DNA from: Pseudomonadota bacterium
Lineage (GTDB): Bacteria > Pseudomonadota > Gammaproteobacteria > Steroidobacterales > Steroidobacteraceae
DNA length: 33,524 nt
Assembly: GCA_025357635.1 (NCBI GenBank)
Contig: JANXOV010000178.1
Span: forward strand, 1-33,524
Direction: 5' to 3'
Translations under genes and position numbers: made by a program
Part shown: in pieces, positions 16,331-24,715 of the stretch
Position numbering within the stretch: position 1 is the stretch's first letter
Layout: every line of letters begins with the position of its first letter
The notes under the pieces: generated by a model
Databases searched by the model: none
What the model saw: the letters and a program-made list of their open reading frames with translations, nothing else
What the model was told of the DNA's origin: nothing

Positions 16331-18748
16331 ATGAAAACTCACTATCGCGTTGCAATCATCGGCGGCGGCATCGTCGGCACCAGTGTTCTTTATCATCTGG
16401 CCCGCCGTGGCTGGACCGACATCGCGCTGTTTGAGCGCAGCGAACTCACCGCCGGCTCAACCTGGCACGCCGCGGCCGGGTTTCACGCATTGAACGAAGA
16501 CCCGAACGTCGCCGCGCTGCAGTCCTACACGATCAAGCTGTACGCGCAGATCGAGGAAGAAAGCGGACAGAGCGTCGGCATGCACATGCCGGGCGGCTAC
16601 AGCATTGCCACGACGCCCGCCCGCTGGGAATGGCTGCGGGCGGAGGCGGCAATCTATGAAACGCTTGGCATCGGTGCGCGGCTGGCCACGCCCGAGGAGA
16701 TCGTCGCCCAGTGCCCCATCGTGGATCCCACCGGATTGCTCGGCGGATTGTTCGATCCGCACGAAGGCGCGGTAGACCCTCACGGCACGACCCACGCATT
16801 TGCCGGCGCAGCGAAAAAGCGCGGTGCCGAGTTGATCTTGCGCAATCGCGTGCTTGCGCTGACGCCGCTGCCGAACGGGCATTGGCGACTGGACACCGAA
16901 CGCGGAGTGGTCATCGCCGAGCACGTGGTCAATGCGGCGGGACTGTGGGCGCGGCGCGTCGGCCGGATGGCGGGCATCGATCTGCCGCTGACGCCCATGC
17001 AACACCACTACTTGATCACCGAAGATGTGCCGGCGCTGGTGGCGCGCAAGACCGAGATGCCCTGCGTGACCGATCTGGAAGGGTTCACCTATCTGCAGCA
17101 GGAACGCAAAGGCGTTCTGCTGGGCGTTTACGAGCGCAATCCCAAACACTGGAACGTGGAAGGCGCTGACTGGGACTACGGCATGGAGCTGATCCCGGAG
17201 GAAATCGACCGGATCAGCGAGGAGCTTGCCATCGGCTTTGCGCGCTTCCCGCAGCTGCAGGAGGTGGGAATCCGCAAGTGGGTCAACGGCGCGTTCACGT
17301 TTACGCCGGACGGCAATCCCCTGGTGGGTCCCGTTGCCGGGCTGCGCAACTACTGGACGGCATGTGGCTGCATGTCGGGATTCTCGCAGGGCGGCGCCAT
17401 CGGTCTGGTGCTCGCCAACTGGATGGTCGATGGCGATCCGGGAACTGACGTGTTCGGCATGGACGTCGCGCGCTACGGATCATTTGCCAGCAATGATCAG
17501 TATCTGCGCGACATGACGGCCCAGTTCTATGCGCGTCGTTTCGTGATGGCCTACCCGAACGAGGAATTGCCTGCCGGCCGGCCCCTCAAGATGACGCCGA
17601 GCTACGCGGCACAGAAAAGCGCCGGCGCGCATTTCGGTGTGGTCTGGGGCATGGAGACGCCGCAATTCTTCGCCCCCGGCCAGTCCGACTTCGTCGAGTT
17701 GCCTTCGCTGCGGCGCTCCAACGCCCACGCACTGGTTGCAGCCGAGGTCAAGGCAACCCGTACCGCGGCCGGCCTGCTGGACACCGCCGTGTACGGTCGA
17801 TACGAAGTATCAGGGCCCGGCGCCGAGGCGTGGCTCGATCATCTGCTCGCCAACCACCTGCCGCCCGTGGGACGGCTGCGGCTTGCGCCCATGCTCGCCC
17901 CCGCCGGCACGCTCATGGGCGATCTGACCGTGACGCGACTGGCGTCGGACCGATTCTGGCTGGTCGGGTCTTACTATCTGCAAGAGTGGCATCTGCGTTG
18001 GTTTCGCGATCACCTGCCCGCCTCCGGCGTACATATCGACAACCTCTCCGAGACCTGGCTGGGCTTTTCCCTGTCGGGTCCGCACTCGCGCCAGATCCTT
18101 GCCAGCCTCACGCGCGCTGACCTCAGCAACACCGCCCTGCCGTTGTTCGGCTGCCGGTACATCGACATCGGACTTTCCAGGGCCGTGGTCGCGCGCTTGT
18201 CGCTCACCGGTGAATTGGGCTATGAAATCACGGTGCCTGCCGTGCAGCAGAAGGCGCTATGGGAGGCCTTGCTTGAACACGGCACACCGCTGGGCTTGAA
18301 GCCGATCGGCATGCGTGCGCAGGACAGTCTGCGGCTGGAAAAAGGCTACGGTGTGTGGTCGCTGGAATTCGCACAGTCGTATACGCCGGCGATGGCCGGT
18401 TTGGACCGGTTCGTCGCCTACGACAAAGGCGATTTCATCGGCCGCGATGCGGCGCTCAAGGCGCGCAACGCCGCGCCCGCACAGCAACTGGTTCTGCTCG
18501 CCGTGGATGCGCTCGATGCAGACGTCACCGGATTCGAGCCGGTCTGGGCCGGCACGCGCAAAGTCGGTTTCGTGACCTCCGGCGCCTACGGGCACCACGT
18601 GCAGCAAAGCCTTGCGCTGGCCTATGTCGATCGCGATGTGGTTGATGCCCCCGTCCCGCTGGAGGTGCCTGTGGTTGGCGACCGCCGGCCCGCCCGTCTG
18701 CTGGCCGAGCCGCCGTACGATCCGACCGGCAGCCGGCTGCGCAGCTGA
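16331..18748 (+). CDS. FAD-dependent oxidoreductase with GcvT domain (dimethylglycine/sarcosine dehydrogenase type)
   Basis: Encodes 805 residues from the ATG at 16331. The N-terminal DAO domain has the dinucleotide-binding motif VAIIGGGIVGTSVLYHLARR and GSTWHAAAGFHAL, where the His corresponds to the covalent flavin attachment site of dimethylglycine and sarcosine dehydrogenases. Next come an FAO_M-like middle segment and, from about residue 440, a folate-binding GcvT domain (MGDLTVTRLASDRFWLVGS, then YEVSGPGAEAW-type strands) with a GcvT C-terminal barrel (KVGFVTSGAYGHHVQQSLAL). The family oxidises N-methyl groups of glycine derivatives and passes the one-carbon unit to tetrahydrofolate. 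The exact substrate is not fixed by sequence, and no other one-carbon genes are adjacent. Residues 85-97 are duplicated in the fragment at 2091-2129. Confidence 0.95.
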   Translation: MKTHYRVAIIGGGIVGTSVLYHLARRGWTDIALFERSELTAGSTWHAAAGFHALNEDPNVAALQSYTIKLYAQIEEESGQSVGMHMPGGYSIATTPARWEWLRAEAAIYETLGIGARLATPEEIVAQCPIVDPTGLLGGLFDPHEGAVDPHGTTHAFAGAAKKRGAELILRNRVLALTPLPNGHWRLDTERGVVIAEHVVNAAGLWARRVGRMAGIDLPLTPMQHHYLITEDVPALVARKTEMPCVTDLEGFTYLQQERKGVLLGVYERNPKHWNVEGADWDYGMELIPEEIDRISEELAIGFARFPQLQEVGIRKWVNGAFTFTPDGNPLVGPVAGLRNYWTACGCMSGFSQGGAIGLVLANWMVDGDPGTDVFGMDVARYGSFASNDQYLRDMTAQFYARRFVMAYPNEELPAGRPLKMTPSYAAQKSAGAHFGVVWGMETPQFFAPGQSDFVELPSLRRSNAHALVAAEVKATRTAAGLLDTAVYGRYEVSGPGAEAWLDHLLANHLPPVGRLRLAPMLAPAGTLMGDLTVTRLASDRFWLVGSYYLQEWHLRWFRDHLPASGVHIDNLSETWLGFSLSGPHSRQILASLTRADLSNTALPLFGCRYIDIGLSRAVVARLSLTGELGYEITVPAVQQKALWEALLEHGTPLGLKPIGMRAQDSLRLEKGYGVWSLEFAQSYTPAMAGLDRFVAYDKGDFIGRDAALKARNAAPAQQLVLLAVDALDADVTGFEPVWAGTRKVGFVTSGAYGHHVQQSLALAYVDRDVVDAPVPLEVPVVGDRRPARLLAEPPYDPTGSRLRS

Positions 18749-18754
18749 GGGTGG

Positions 18755-18772
18755 GCACGATGGAAGTCGTGC
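18755..18772 (+). terminator. Weak hairpin after the FAD/GcvT gene
   Basis: GCACGA (18755-18760) and TCGTGC (18767-18772) are exact reverse complements around a six-base loop, seven bases after the stop codon. There is no T-tract, so it is only a possible terminator. TAAAAT at 18780-18785 could be a -10 box for the following gene. Confidence 0.25.
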
Positions 18773-18838
18773 GCTGGTCTAAAATGGCCCGGTAAACCGG
18801 CGCAGGCCGCATGTCAGACAACCTAAGGCGACTCAGCA

Positions 18839-19375
18839 ATGAATAGAATTTCCGCAGGCCTCTTCTTCGTGACCGTCATCGCCATGGCGGGCCAGTTGGC
18901 GCATTCGGATCAGACTGCTTCGGCCGATGCCATTGCCGCCGTGGACAAATCGCCTTCGCAGGTGATCGGCGTGTATGTCTTCGGCAAGAAGGACCAATCG
19001 GCGGCGACGCAAAGCACGGATGAAAAGGCTTGCTTCAAAAGTGCGAAAACCGCCTCCGGCTACGACCAGGCCATGGCCGATGCGTCGGCTCCGGCGCAAC
19101 CGCAGCAGAAAGCTTCCGGCGGCCGCGCACGCGGCGCGGTGGGCGGCGCACTCGTAGGCACCGCCATCGGCGCGGTAGCCGGCGATGCCGGCAAGGGCGC
19201 GGCAATCGGTGCCACAACAGGCGCGCTGAGTGGCGGCGCACAGCAGCGACAGACGAGACGCGCGCAGGCCGCGAAGCCGGCGAAAGAAGCAGAACAGAAA
19301 AAGGCGGCGGCGCTCGCGGAACTCAAGCGGGCTTTTGGTGCCTGCATGGAATCGAAGGACTACTCGGTCAGATAA
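18839..19375 (+). CDS. Glycine-zipper exported protein
   Basis: Encodes 178 residues with a Sec signal peptide (about 1-23, ending QLAHS). The N-terminal half of the mature protein includes VIGVYVFGKKDQ and a single Cys in EKACFKSA. Residues about 97-135 form a glycine zipper (ARGAVGGALVGTAIGAVAGD, then GKGAAIGATTGALSGGAQQ) of the YmgG/Rick_17kDa kind, which inserts in or oligomerises at membranes. A charged Lys/Glu/Ala-rich helix and a second Cys near the end (GACMESKDYSVR) follow. This C-terminal Cys-Met-x-x-(R/K)-G/D-Y arrangement is common in small envelope glycine-zipper proteins. Function unknown; likely periplasmic or outer-membrane associated. Confidence 0.88.
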   Translation: MNRISAGLFFVTVIAMAGQLAHSDQTASADAIAAVDKSPSQVIGVYVFGKKDQSAATQSTDEKACFKSAKTASGYDQAMADASAPAQPQQKASGGRARGAVGGALVGTAIGAVAGDAGKGAAIGATTGALSGGAQQRQTRRAQAAKPAKEAEQKKAAALAELKRAFGACMESKDYSVR

Positions 19376-19405
19376 CCCGGACCGCGCCACCAGACATCAC
19401 GCTGA

Positions 19406-19624
19406 TCAGTGACGACTCGCGAGCACACTCAGCGCGGCGACGGTGTCGACCTTGGCGCCAATCGGGATCGCCGCAAGATCGACGAAGAAATCCGGCCGGC
19501 CCTTTGGCCGCGGCTTAACGAAATATTCTCGCGCGACGCTATCACGCAGCAAGCGACGGAGCAATCGCCGGGCCAGCGCTGCAACGCAATGCGAGCAGCG
19601 CCAAAGCCATGAATCGTATCGGAA
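19406..19624 (-). pseudogene. Possible remnant of a minus-strand gene
   Basis: On the minus strand this frame is open for 73 codons between an in-frame TAA (19625-19627) and TGA (19406-19408), with no ATG and only TTG codons as possible starts. Its final 47 codons read like protein (EYFVKPRPKGRPDFFVDL, IPIGAKVDTVAALSVLASRH) and show about 70% GC at third and 40% at second positions, as in real genes here. The start of the gene may have been lost. Otherwise the 275 bp between the glycine-zipper gene and the antitoxin operator show nothing clear. Confidence 0.22.
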
Positions 19625-19649
19625 TTATCGTGCTTTTCCAACGACCCGC

Positions 19650-19691
19650 TGTGGAGTACTATGTGGGCAATCATCCACATAGTACTCCACA
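19650..19691. promoter_or_regulatory. 17-bp perfect palindrome upstream of the toxin-antitoxin genes (operator)
   Basis: TGTGGAGTACTATGTGG (19650-19666) and CCACATAGTACTCCACA (19675-19691) are exact reverse complements with an 8-bp spacer. The right arm ends three bases before the antitoxin ATG. TACTAT inside the left arm (19657-19662) could be the -10 box. Ribbon-helix-helix antitoxins repress their own promoter by binding such inverted repeats, so an operator role is likely. No Shine-Dalgarno sequence fits between the arm and the ATG. Confidence 0.75.
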
Positions 19692-19694
19692 TCC

Positions 19695-19928
19695 ATGAAA
19701 ACGATCCAGATGACGATTGACGAGCGGCTGTTGAAGCTCGTTGATCAACTCAGCCGGTCGCGAAAAACAACCCGGTCAGCCTTCATCCGCGTCGCATTGG
19801 AAGCGGAAATCAAGCGGCATCGTATGCAGGAAGATGAAGACCGACACGCGCAGGGCTATCTGAAGAACCCGGTGGTACCGGGAGAATTCGATATCTGGCA
19901 GGACGAACACGACTGGGGAGCGCAGTGA
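19695..19928 (+). CDS. Ribbon-helix-helix antitoxin
   Basis: Encodes 77 residues. The N-terminal part is a ribbon-helix-helix DNA-binding domain: strand MKTIQMTIDERLL, first helix LVDQLSRSRK, turn TTRS, second helix AFIRVALEAEIKRHRM. The acidic, Trp-containing C-terminal tail (EFDIWQDEHDWGAQ) is the type that wraps around and blocks MazF/PemK toxins. The toxin start overlaps its stop by four bases (GTGA), so the two are translationally coupled. It most likely represses the pair by binding the palindrome at 19650-19691 (inference from the family). Confidence 0.9.
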   Translation: MKTIQMTIDERLLKLVDQLSRSRKTTRSAFIRVALEAEIKRHRMQEDEDRHAQGYLKNPVVPGEFDIWQDEHDWGAQ

Positions 19929-20245
19929 ATCGCGGCGATGTTTGCTGGTATTCGTTCCAGTTGCCCGACAAACGCAGGCCGGTGCTGATCCTGACGCGCG
20001 GCTCCGCCATAGGCTTTCTCAATTCGGTCACCGTCGCGCCGATCACCTCGACGATCCGAGGCATTCCGACCGAAGTGATACTGACCGAAGAGGATGGCCT
20101 GCCCGCAACCTGCGCTGCGAATTTCGACAACATCCAGACGGTTCCAAAACGCAATATCGGCGAACGAATTGGACAGCTGACGCCTCGCAGAATGAAGCAG
20201 GCGGAGTCAGCGTTAGTTTTTGCGCTTGGCTTCGATACGCAGTGA
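19925..20245 (+). CDS. mazF: MazF/PemK-family endoribonuclease toxin
   Basis: Encodes 106 residues from a GTG at 19925 that overlaps the antitoxin stop. The MazF/PemK fold is recognisable throughout: MNRGDVCWYSF (first strand, family R-G-D-V/I-W), KRRPVLILTR, VTVAPITSTIRGIPTEVIL, then the TCAANFDNIQTVPKRNI segment (family V-N-x-D-Q-I-x-T-V-x-K) and the final helix. The catalytic Arg (in TSTIRG) and Thr (in QTVPK) positions of the family are both present, so the toxin looks active. Family members cleave mRNA, or sometimes tRNA or rRNA, at short sequences and stop growth when the antitoxin is degraded. The recognised sequence cannot be predicted. The complete cassette looks like a horizontally mobile module. 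Confidence 0.93.
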   Translation: MNRGDVCWYSFQLPDKRRPVLILTRGSAIGFLNSVTVAPITSTIRGIPTEVILTEEDGLPATCAANFDNIQTVPKRNIGERIGQLTPRRMKQAESALVFALGFDTQ

Positions 20246-20292
20246 GACGGGGAGCGGCAGCCGGCAAGCGGCAAGGATGATGGCCGTTCGCG

Positions 20293-20309
20293 CGCAGCGA
20301 TTGGCTGCG
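20293..20309. other. Short hairpin between convergent mazF and esterase genes
   Basis: CGCAGC (20293-20298) and GCTGCG (20304-20309) pair around GATTG in the 74-bp gap between two convergent stops. It could reduce read-through in either direction, but there is no T-tract on either side. Confidence 0.2.
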
Positions 20310-20319
20310 GCGCAGGCCC

Positions 20320-21408
20320 TCAATCAGCCGCGTGATGATCGAAGAAATCCATGATCAGCGGCCATGACCATGTCAAGCCGTAGTCGTGTGCCATGTCCGC
20401 GCGGCAGTCGAGCACCCGCGGCCAGCCGCCATCGCCGGCGCAGTAGGTGCGGCATTGCGCCTGTGCACGACCGACGTCGAACGCAACCGGATCCCCTGCA
20501 ATCGGGCAGCCATTCGCCCGCGCCCAAACCCGGGTCACGGCCGTGGCGCTGGCGTAGTGATAGCTGCCGCCGTCGGATGAGGTGGTGAATGACAAGTTCT
20601 CCCACGTCCCTGGTGGAACCGTGGTGTCACGCTTCCCGGTGATCAAGAGCACCGGCAGGTTGCCGCTCACGGCCGGTGGGTGAAGGTAGGCCCGGTGCGG
20701 CAAGCCGATGAGCGGCGCAAGCGCCCGGAAAACGCCGGCACTCGCAGGATTCTGCCCCAGCTCCCAGACGAACATCCCGCCGTTGGACCCGCCCATGGCA
20801 AAGACATTGTTCTTGTCGACACAGAGCGTCGCCTCGATCTGATGAACCAGCGCGACGGCAAACTCGACATCATTGTCCTGGCACTGAGTCCACGAACACG
20901 AGTTGGCGGCGACCCGCGCACAGGACGGGTAGGTGAAGTTCGGTGTTGTTTTGACCCGGCAGGTCAACGCCGTGTCGCGAGGCACGCGCGGGTTCACGGC
21001 GTCGCCGTCCAGTCCGGTCGCTGAGCCGCGAAAGGTCCACGAGTTGCGACGGTGGTCCGGCGCATCGCCGCCCAGCCCGCGCGGCGCCACCAGAATGTAG
21101 CCGCGTGCGTTGGCCTGTGCGATTACCGTCGAATCGTCAAGGAACTCGTTTTCACTGCCGCCCCAACCATGAAACAGCAGCATCAGGCGAGCCGGGTGAT
21201 TGGCCTCGTACCCCGACGGCACGTGCACTCGGTAAGTGCGCGTCAGATCCCCGTGCTTCATCGTGTAGGTGCCGCCAATCAAGCCGGCTGCCCCGCATCC
21301 CGAACTGGGTGCGGCGACCGAGGCACTGAGCACCGCCAGGCTGGTCAGAGCGGCGCAGCACTGAGGTATGAGTGTTGCGTTCCAACGTTGCTGGCGGACA
21401 CGAGTCAC
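20320..21408 (-). CDS. Secreted PHB-depolymerase/feruloyl-esterase-type hydrolase
   Basis: Encodes 362 residues from a GTG at 21408 whose bases overlap the TGA of the upstream PrsW-like gene (4-bp overlap), implying translational coupling. A signal peptide (about 1-32, ending SASVAA) exports it. The esterase-PHB family core shows LLFHGWGGSENEF (oxyanion region, about 78-89), nucleophile Ser208 in GGSNGGM, Asp261 in TGKRDTTVP and His341 in ADMAHDYG. About ten Cys residues, several in an insertion at residues 150-196, suggest disulfides outside the cytoplasm. Related enzymes hydrolyse polyhydroxybutyrate, feruloyl or acetyl-xylan esters; substrate here is open. It is the last gene of the six-gene minus-strand block. 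Confidence 0.92.
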   Translation of the reverse strand: MTRVRQQRWNATLIPQCCAALTSLAVLSASVAAPSSGCGAAGLIGGTYTMKHGDLTRTYRVHVPSGYEANHPARLMLLFHGWGGSENEFLDDSTVIAQANARGYILVAPRGLGGDAPDHRRNSWTFRGSATGLDGDAVNPRVPRDTALTCRVKTTPNFTYPSCARVAANSCSWTQCQDNDVEFAVALVHQIEATLCVDKNNVFAMGGSNGGMFVWELGQNPASAGVFRALAPLIGLPHRAYLHPPAVSGNLPVLLITGKRDTTVPPGTWENLSFTTSSDGGSYHYASATAVTRVWARANGCPIAGDPVAFDVGRAQAQCRTYCAGDGGWPRVLDCRADMAHDYGLTWSWPLIMDFFDHHAAD

Positions 21409-23636
21409 GGTTTGTCAGGCTTCCATCCGGTGGAGTGAGTCTGTGCCGCAAATGTATCACGAGCGGCTTTGGCCGCATCGGCGGCAGCTTTGGCCGCGTC
21501 CGCCTGCTGCCTGGCCAGAATGGCTGCCTCATTCGCCGCGCGGCGGCGCGCCGCGCCACTCGGATCGACGTTGTGGTTCGAATCGTATTGGTCGACCTTC
21601 AGAAACTCTTGGTTGGCTTGGTGCTCGGCAAGGTCAGCCGCCTTGGCCGCCTCTTCAGCGGCAACACCTAAGGGATCGGCGGCCTTTCGTTCAGCGGCAG
21701 CTCTCTGGTCCGCCGCGGTCCGGGCGGCCTCGGCCTGTGCGTCTGCTTCCGCTTTTGCAGCCTCGGCTTTAGCTTGTGCCGCAGTCACGTCCGCATCGGC
21801 CTGTTTCTCGGCTGCCCTGGCCGCATTCACGGCATCCTCCTGCGCCTTTGCGACCGCCGGGTCGTTTCCCCGATCGGTGGCCTGCTTGATTTCCGCGGAC
21901 TCGAGCGCATTTTGGGCGTCCCGTCTGCGCTGTTGCGCGGCGGCCAGGTCGTCGGGAACGGGTTCATCCGACGTTTCTGGTGCAGAAGGGGGCGCATTTT
22001 TTGTCCCGGAGGGTGGAGACTTGCTGCTGCCATCAGCATTCGAATTGGAAGTGCCAGCCGAGGAACCAGACGAGGAGCCGGCAGAGGCTCCGGCCGTGTC
22101 GGGAAGATCCAAGCTCGGCGGCGGCGGGGCAAAGGCGCCTGCGCTGCCCGCCAACATTGAACCGCCGCCCGGCGTCAAACTATTGGCCGCGTCTTGGGCG
22201 TGCAGGCTGGCGAGAATGCTCGATCCGGGTGCAAGACCGCCCAGCATTCGCAGCAATGAAAACGCGCCTAGCGACACGGCTCCGACCCCACATGCGACCC
22301 GTAAACCAACGACGGCGGCTTCATCCCCAATCATCGCGCCACGAGCCTGAGACCAAGTCCGCAGTTCGGCAATCGTGCGCCACGAAATCCACGCCTGGGT
22401 GAGCACAGAGATGGGAAACAAGAATTTCCATACCACGGGTTGCGTCATCACGGCCTGCAGCGCGGCGGTTTGGGGCCATCCGCCGACGACGAACCACAAG
22501 ACGGATGGTGCCATGATGACCAGCCAGATGATGACGGGAGGCCGTCGGAGTGCGCCGCGCAGCGCACTCAGCGACCAGCCAGGCGGCACCAGCGTCGGGG
22601 CATCCGCCTGCAACTGCGCAAGCTCCCGATCGACGCGATCGCGTTCATTCACAACCATCGCGTTCAATGGGCCTGCATGCACGCTCGTCGCGGCACGTTC
22701 GAAGCGAAAGGCACGGCGCATCCGCACGAAGCGGTCGACCGACACGAACGACCAGGGAAGCCGGCTGAAGGCGGCGCCAAGCACTCCCCACAAACGTGAC
22801 GATGCAGATTGTTCGGCCTTGAGCAGCGGTTCAGCGGCATCCTGGGCGCCCTGCCGCTTCTGATCGAGCCACCACGCCGCTGCGAGAGCAGCAATCGGCA
22901 TCAGCCAACGCAGGTGAGAGAACGTACGGATCGGCCAGGCCAACCATGCCAGCCATGACTCACCGAGGCTCGACATATTTCCACCGGCGTGATCCAGCGC
23001 GATGTACACGAACAACCCCAGCGCAATCAGGCGCGCCTTCGTGGTTCGCACCAGAACCGCCAATCCAAGCGCGAGTCCATCGACCGCCGACCAGATCAAA
23101 TGCACATTCAGTCGGGTGGCGCCGCCCGAGGCGGCCACGCCGACGGGAAGCCACGAGGTCAGTATCTTGCCGATGCTCGGTACGAGCATGTACCCCTCGG
23201 AAAAAACCAACGCCCAACCGCCCGAGATGCCCTGCGCCCTGTCGGCTGACGCGCCGAAACGATACAGATCTTCGGCCAACCCAAAACCCGCTCCGGTTGC
23301 CGCCGCGATCAGCACAAAGTCGGTAAGCGACCATTGCCTCCTGAACGTCGGGACCATCACGAGGATGGTCAACGGCAGCAGCTTCATCAGCTCCTCGACG
23401 AACGGATCGATCGTATAAGAGCCAATCCGCACCAGCTGCGACGCCGACATGCCAATGAGCGATGCAAACAGCCCTGTCCAGGCAGACTGAAGAGCCACCG
23501 ACAATGGAACGCACAAATACAGGCCAACCGCGACGGCTGCATATACCGTTCGAATTCGAACCGTACGCGCAAAACTGCCGAGGATGATCAACTGCAATAC
23601 GCACCAGGCATTTGCAGCAACGATCGAGAGGACCAT
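21405..23636 (-). CDS. PrsW-like intramembrane protease candidate with TolA-like Ala-rich tail
   Basis: Encodes 743 residues, AGGGGA upstream of the ATG. The N-terminal 250 residues have about seven hydrophobic segments and the PrsW-type signature: Glu81-Glu82 with Lys85 in DPFVEELMK, Glu122 in FGLAEDLYR, His179 and Asp186 in HLIWSAVDG, and His216 in YIALDHAGGN. PrsW proteins are glutamic intramembrane proteases; one cuts an anti-sigma factor. A middle region (about 355-470) has further membrane helices, then a Pro/Gly/Ser linker, then from about 545 to 740 a long Ala/Lys/Glu/Asp-rich helix (ADADVTAAQAKAEAAKAEAD) like the TolA stalk. This fusion is unusual. It follows the OmpA-domain gene by 22 bp and overlaps the esterase start. 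Confidence 0.8.
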   Translation of the reverse strand: MVLSIVAANAWCVLQLIILGSFARTVRIRTVYAAVAVGLYLCVPLSVALQSAWTGLFASLIGMSASQLVRIGSYTIDPFVEELMKLLPLTILVMVPTFRRQWSLTDFVLIAAATGAGFGLAEDLYRFGASADRAQGISGGWALVFSEGYMLVPSIGKILTSWLPVGVAASGGATRLNVHLIWSAVDGLALGLAVLVRTTKARLIALGLFVYIALDHAGGNMSSLGESWLAWLAWPIRTFSHLRWLMPIAALAAAWWLDQKRQGAQDAAEPLLKAEQSASSRLWGVLGAAFSRLPWSFVSVDRFVRMRRAFRFERAATSVHAGPLNAMVVNERDRVDRELAQLQADAPTLVPPGWSLSALRGALRRPPVIIWLVIMAPSVLWFVVGGWPQTAALQAVMTQPVVWKFLFPISVLTQAWISWRTIAELRTWSQARGAMIGDEAAVVGLRVACGVGAVSLGAFSLLRMLGGLAPGSSILASLHAQDAANSLTPGGGSMLAGSAGAFAPPPPSLDLPDTAGASAGSSSGSSAGTSNSNADGSSKSPPSGTKNAPPSAPETSDEPVPDDLAAAQQRRRDAQNALESAEIKQATDRGNDPAVAKAQEDAVNAARAAEKQADADVTAAQAKAEAAKAEADAQAEAARTAADQRAAAERKAADPLGVAAEEAAKAADLAEHQANQEFLKVDQYDSNHNVDPSGAARRRAANEAAILARQQADAAKAAADAAKAARDTFAAQTHSTGWKPDKP

Positions 23637-23658
23637 GGATTCCCCTAAGACGTGATAC

Positions 23659-24714
23659 CTACTCGCGCGTTAACACCACGCGTCGATTGCGCGCCCGGCC
23701 TTCAGGCGTATCGTTTTTCTCCTGCGGCTGGGACGCGCCATAGCCGCCGGTACTGAGCCGGTCCGCGGCGATGCCGTAGCGTTGCACCAGCGCGCTTTTC
23801 ACCGATGCGGCGCGCCGCTGCGACAGCTCCAGATTGGATTTGTCGCCGCCGATGTTGTCGGTGTGTCCATCGATGCGCAGCTTCCAATCCGGGTTCTTCT
23901 TCATCACCTGCGCAATCTCCTGCAGCACGCGCTCCGAAACGGGGCGGATGTCAGCGTGGGCGAAGGCGAAGTAAATGCCATATACCACTGCCTTGCGCTG
24001 CTTCGACAGCTGCTGCTCCATCGAATCCGCAGCGCCCGGCGGCACCGGAAACTCGATCTTCACCACGACAGCGGAGGAACCTTTCGAGCCGCGCGACCGC
24101 AGCACCATCGGGTTCGCGGCATCGTCAAGAAGGAATTGTTCGAATTCCCGAACGTAGTCGCCGTCAGTCACACGTGCCTTCACATGCAGGGTACGCAGCG
24201 CAATGCGACTCCCATTCACGAGCATGGTGAGTTCGACGGGGCCGGGTTCCACCCGGATCAGGTCCCCGCTAACGGTGTGCTTGACGAAGGTCATGCCAAA
24301 TTGCGGCTCCACATCGAGGTACGTCACGTGCGTGTGTCCGGTAGCGCGCAGTTCATTGATCATGACCGATGTGACCAGGGGCGAGGTGCCTGGAAATTCC
24401 TGCGGATCGGAAGTGTGGAAATAGGTCCGCAGAAACCGCGAATTATGCAAATCCTGCAGACGCACCCGGCGACTGATGCTCAGATCCGTTATCTCTCCGT
24501 CATCGTTGGGAGCCGCGTCGGACGATCGCACCAGCGTGATGAAATCGCGCCCGATGTCCTGTAGCACTTCCAACGTCTCATAGTCACCGCGGGGTTCCGA
24601 GACAGTGCTGGTGGTGGTGAGGCCGACAACGAAGGGCACCTGATGTACTTCTGCGGCCGCAGCCGGCAAACCCATGAACACGGCGGCGATGACTGTGAAG
24701 CGATGAAGTCGCAT
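23659..24714 (-). CDS. OmpA-domain envelope protein with unrecognised N-terminal domain (paralog A)
   Basis: Encodes 351 residues from the ATG at 24714 (GAGGAT upstream; one base separates it from the stop of the previous gene). A signal peptide (about 1-21, ending PAAAA) is followed by a 220-residue domain I do not recognise, carrying landmarks VPFVVGL, GDYETL, YFHTSDPQEFPGTSP, VMINELRATG and FLLDDAANPMVL. From about 240 a classic OmpA C-terminal peptidoglycan-binding domain follows (YGIYFAFAHADIRP, IDGHTDNIGGD with ligand-binding Asp, LSQRRAASV with Arg, and TPEGRARNRRV). It probably links the envelope to peptidoglycan. Paralogs B (27704-28780) and C (29405-30574) share the same layout. Confidence 0.92.
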   Translation of the reverse strand: MRLHRFTVIAAVFMGLPAAAAEVHQVPFVVGLTTTSTVSEPRGDYETLEVLQDIGRDFITLVRSSDAAPNDDGEITDLSISRRVRLQDLHNSRFLRTYFHTSDPQEFPGTSPLVTSVMINELRATGHTHVTYLDVEPQFGMTFVKHTVSGDLIRVEPGPVELTMLVNGSRIALRTLHVKARVTDGDYVREFEQFLLDDAANPMVLRSRGSKGSSAVVVKIEFPVPPGAADSMEQQLSKQRKAVVYGIYFAFAHADIRPVSERVLQEIAQVMKKNPDWKLRIDGHTDNIGGDKSNLELSQRRAASVKSALVQRYGIAADRLSTGGYGASQPQEKNDTPEGRARNRRVVLTRE

Positions 24715-24715
24715 G

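Noticed and set aside
21469-22350. Ala/Ser-rich plus-strand frame opposite the Ala-rich tail of the PrsW-like gene
   Set aside because: Its apparent membrane-like composition is the mirror of GCx/GCC alanine codons on the other strand.
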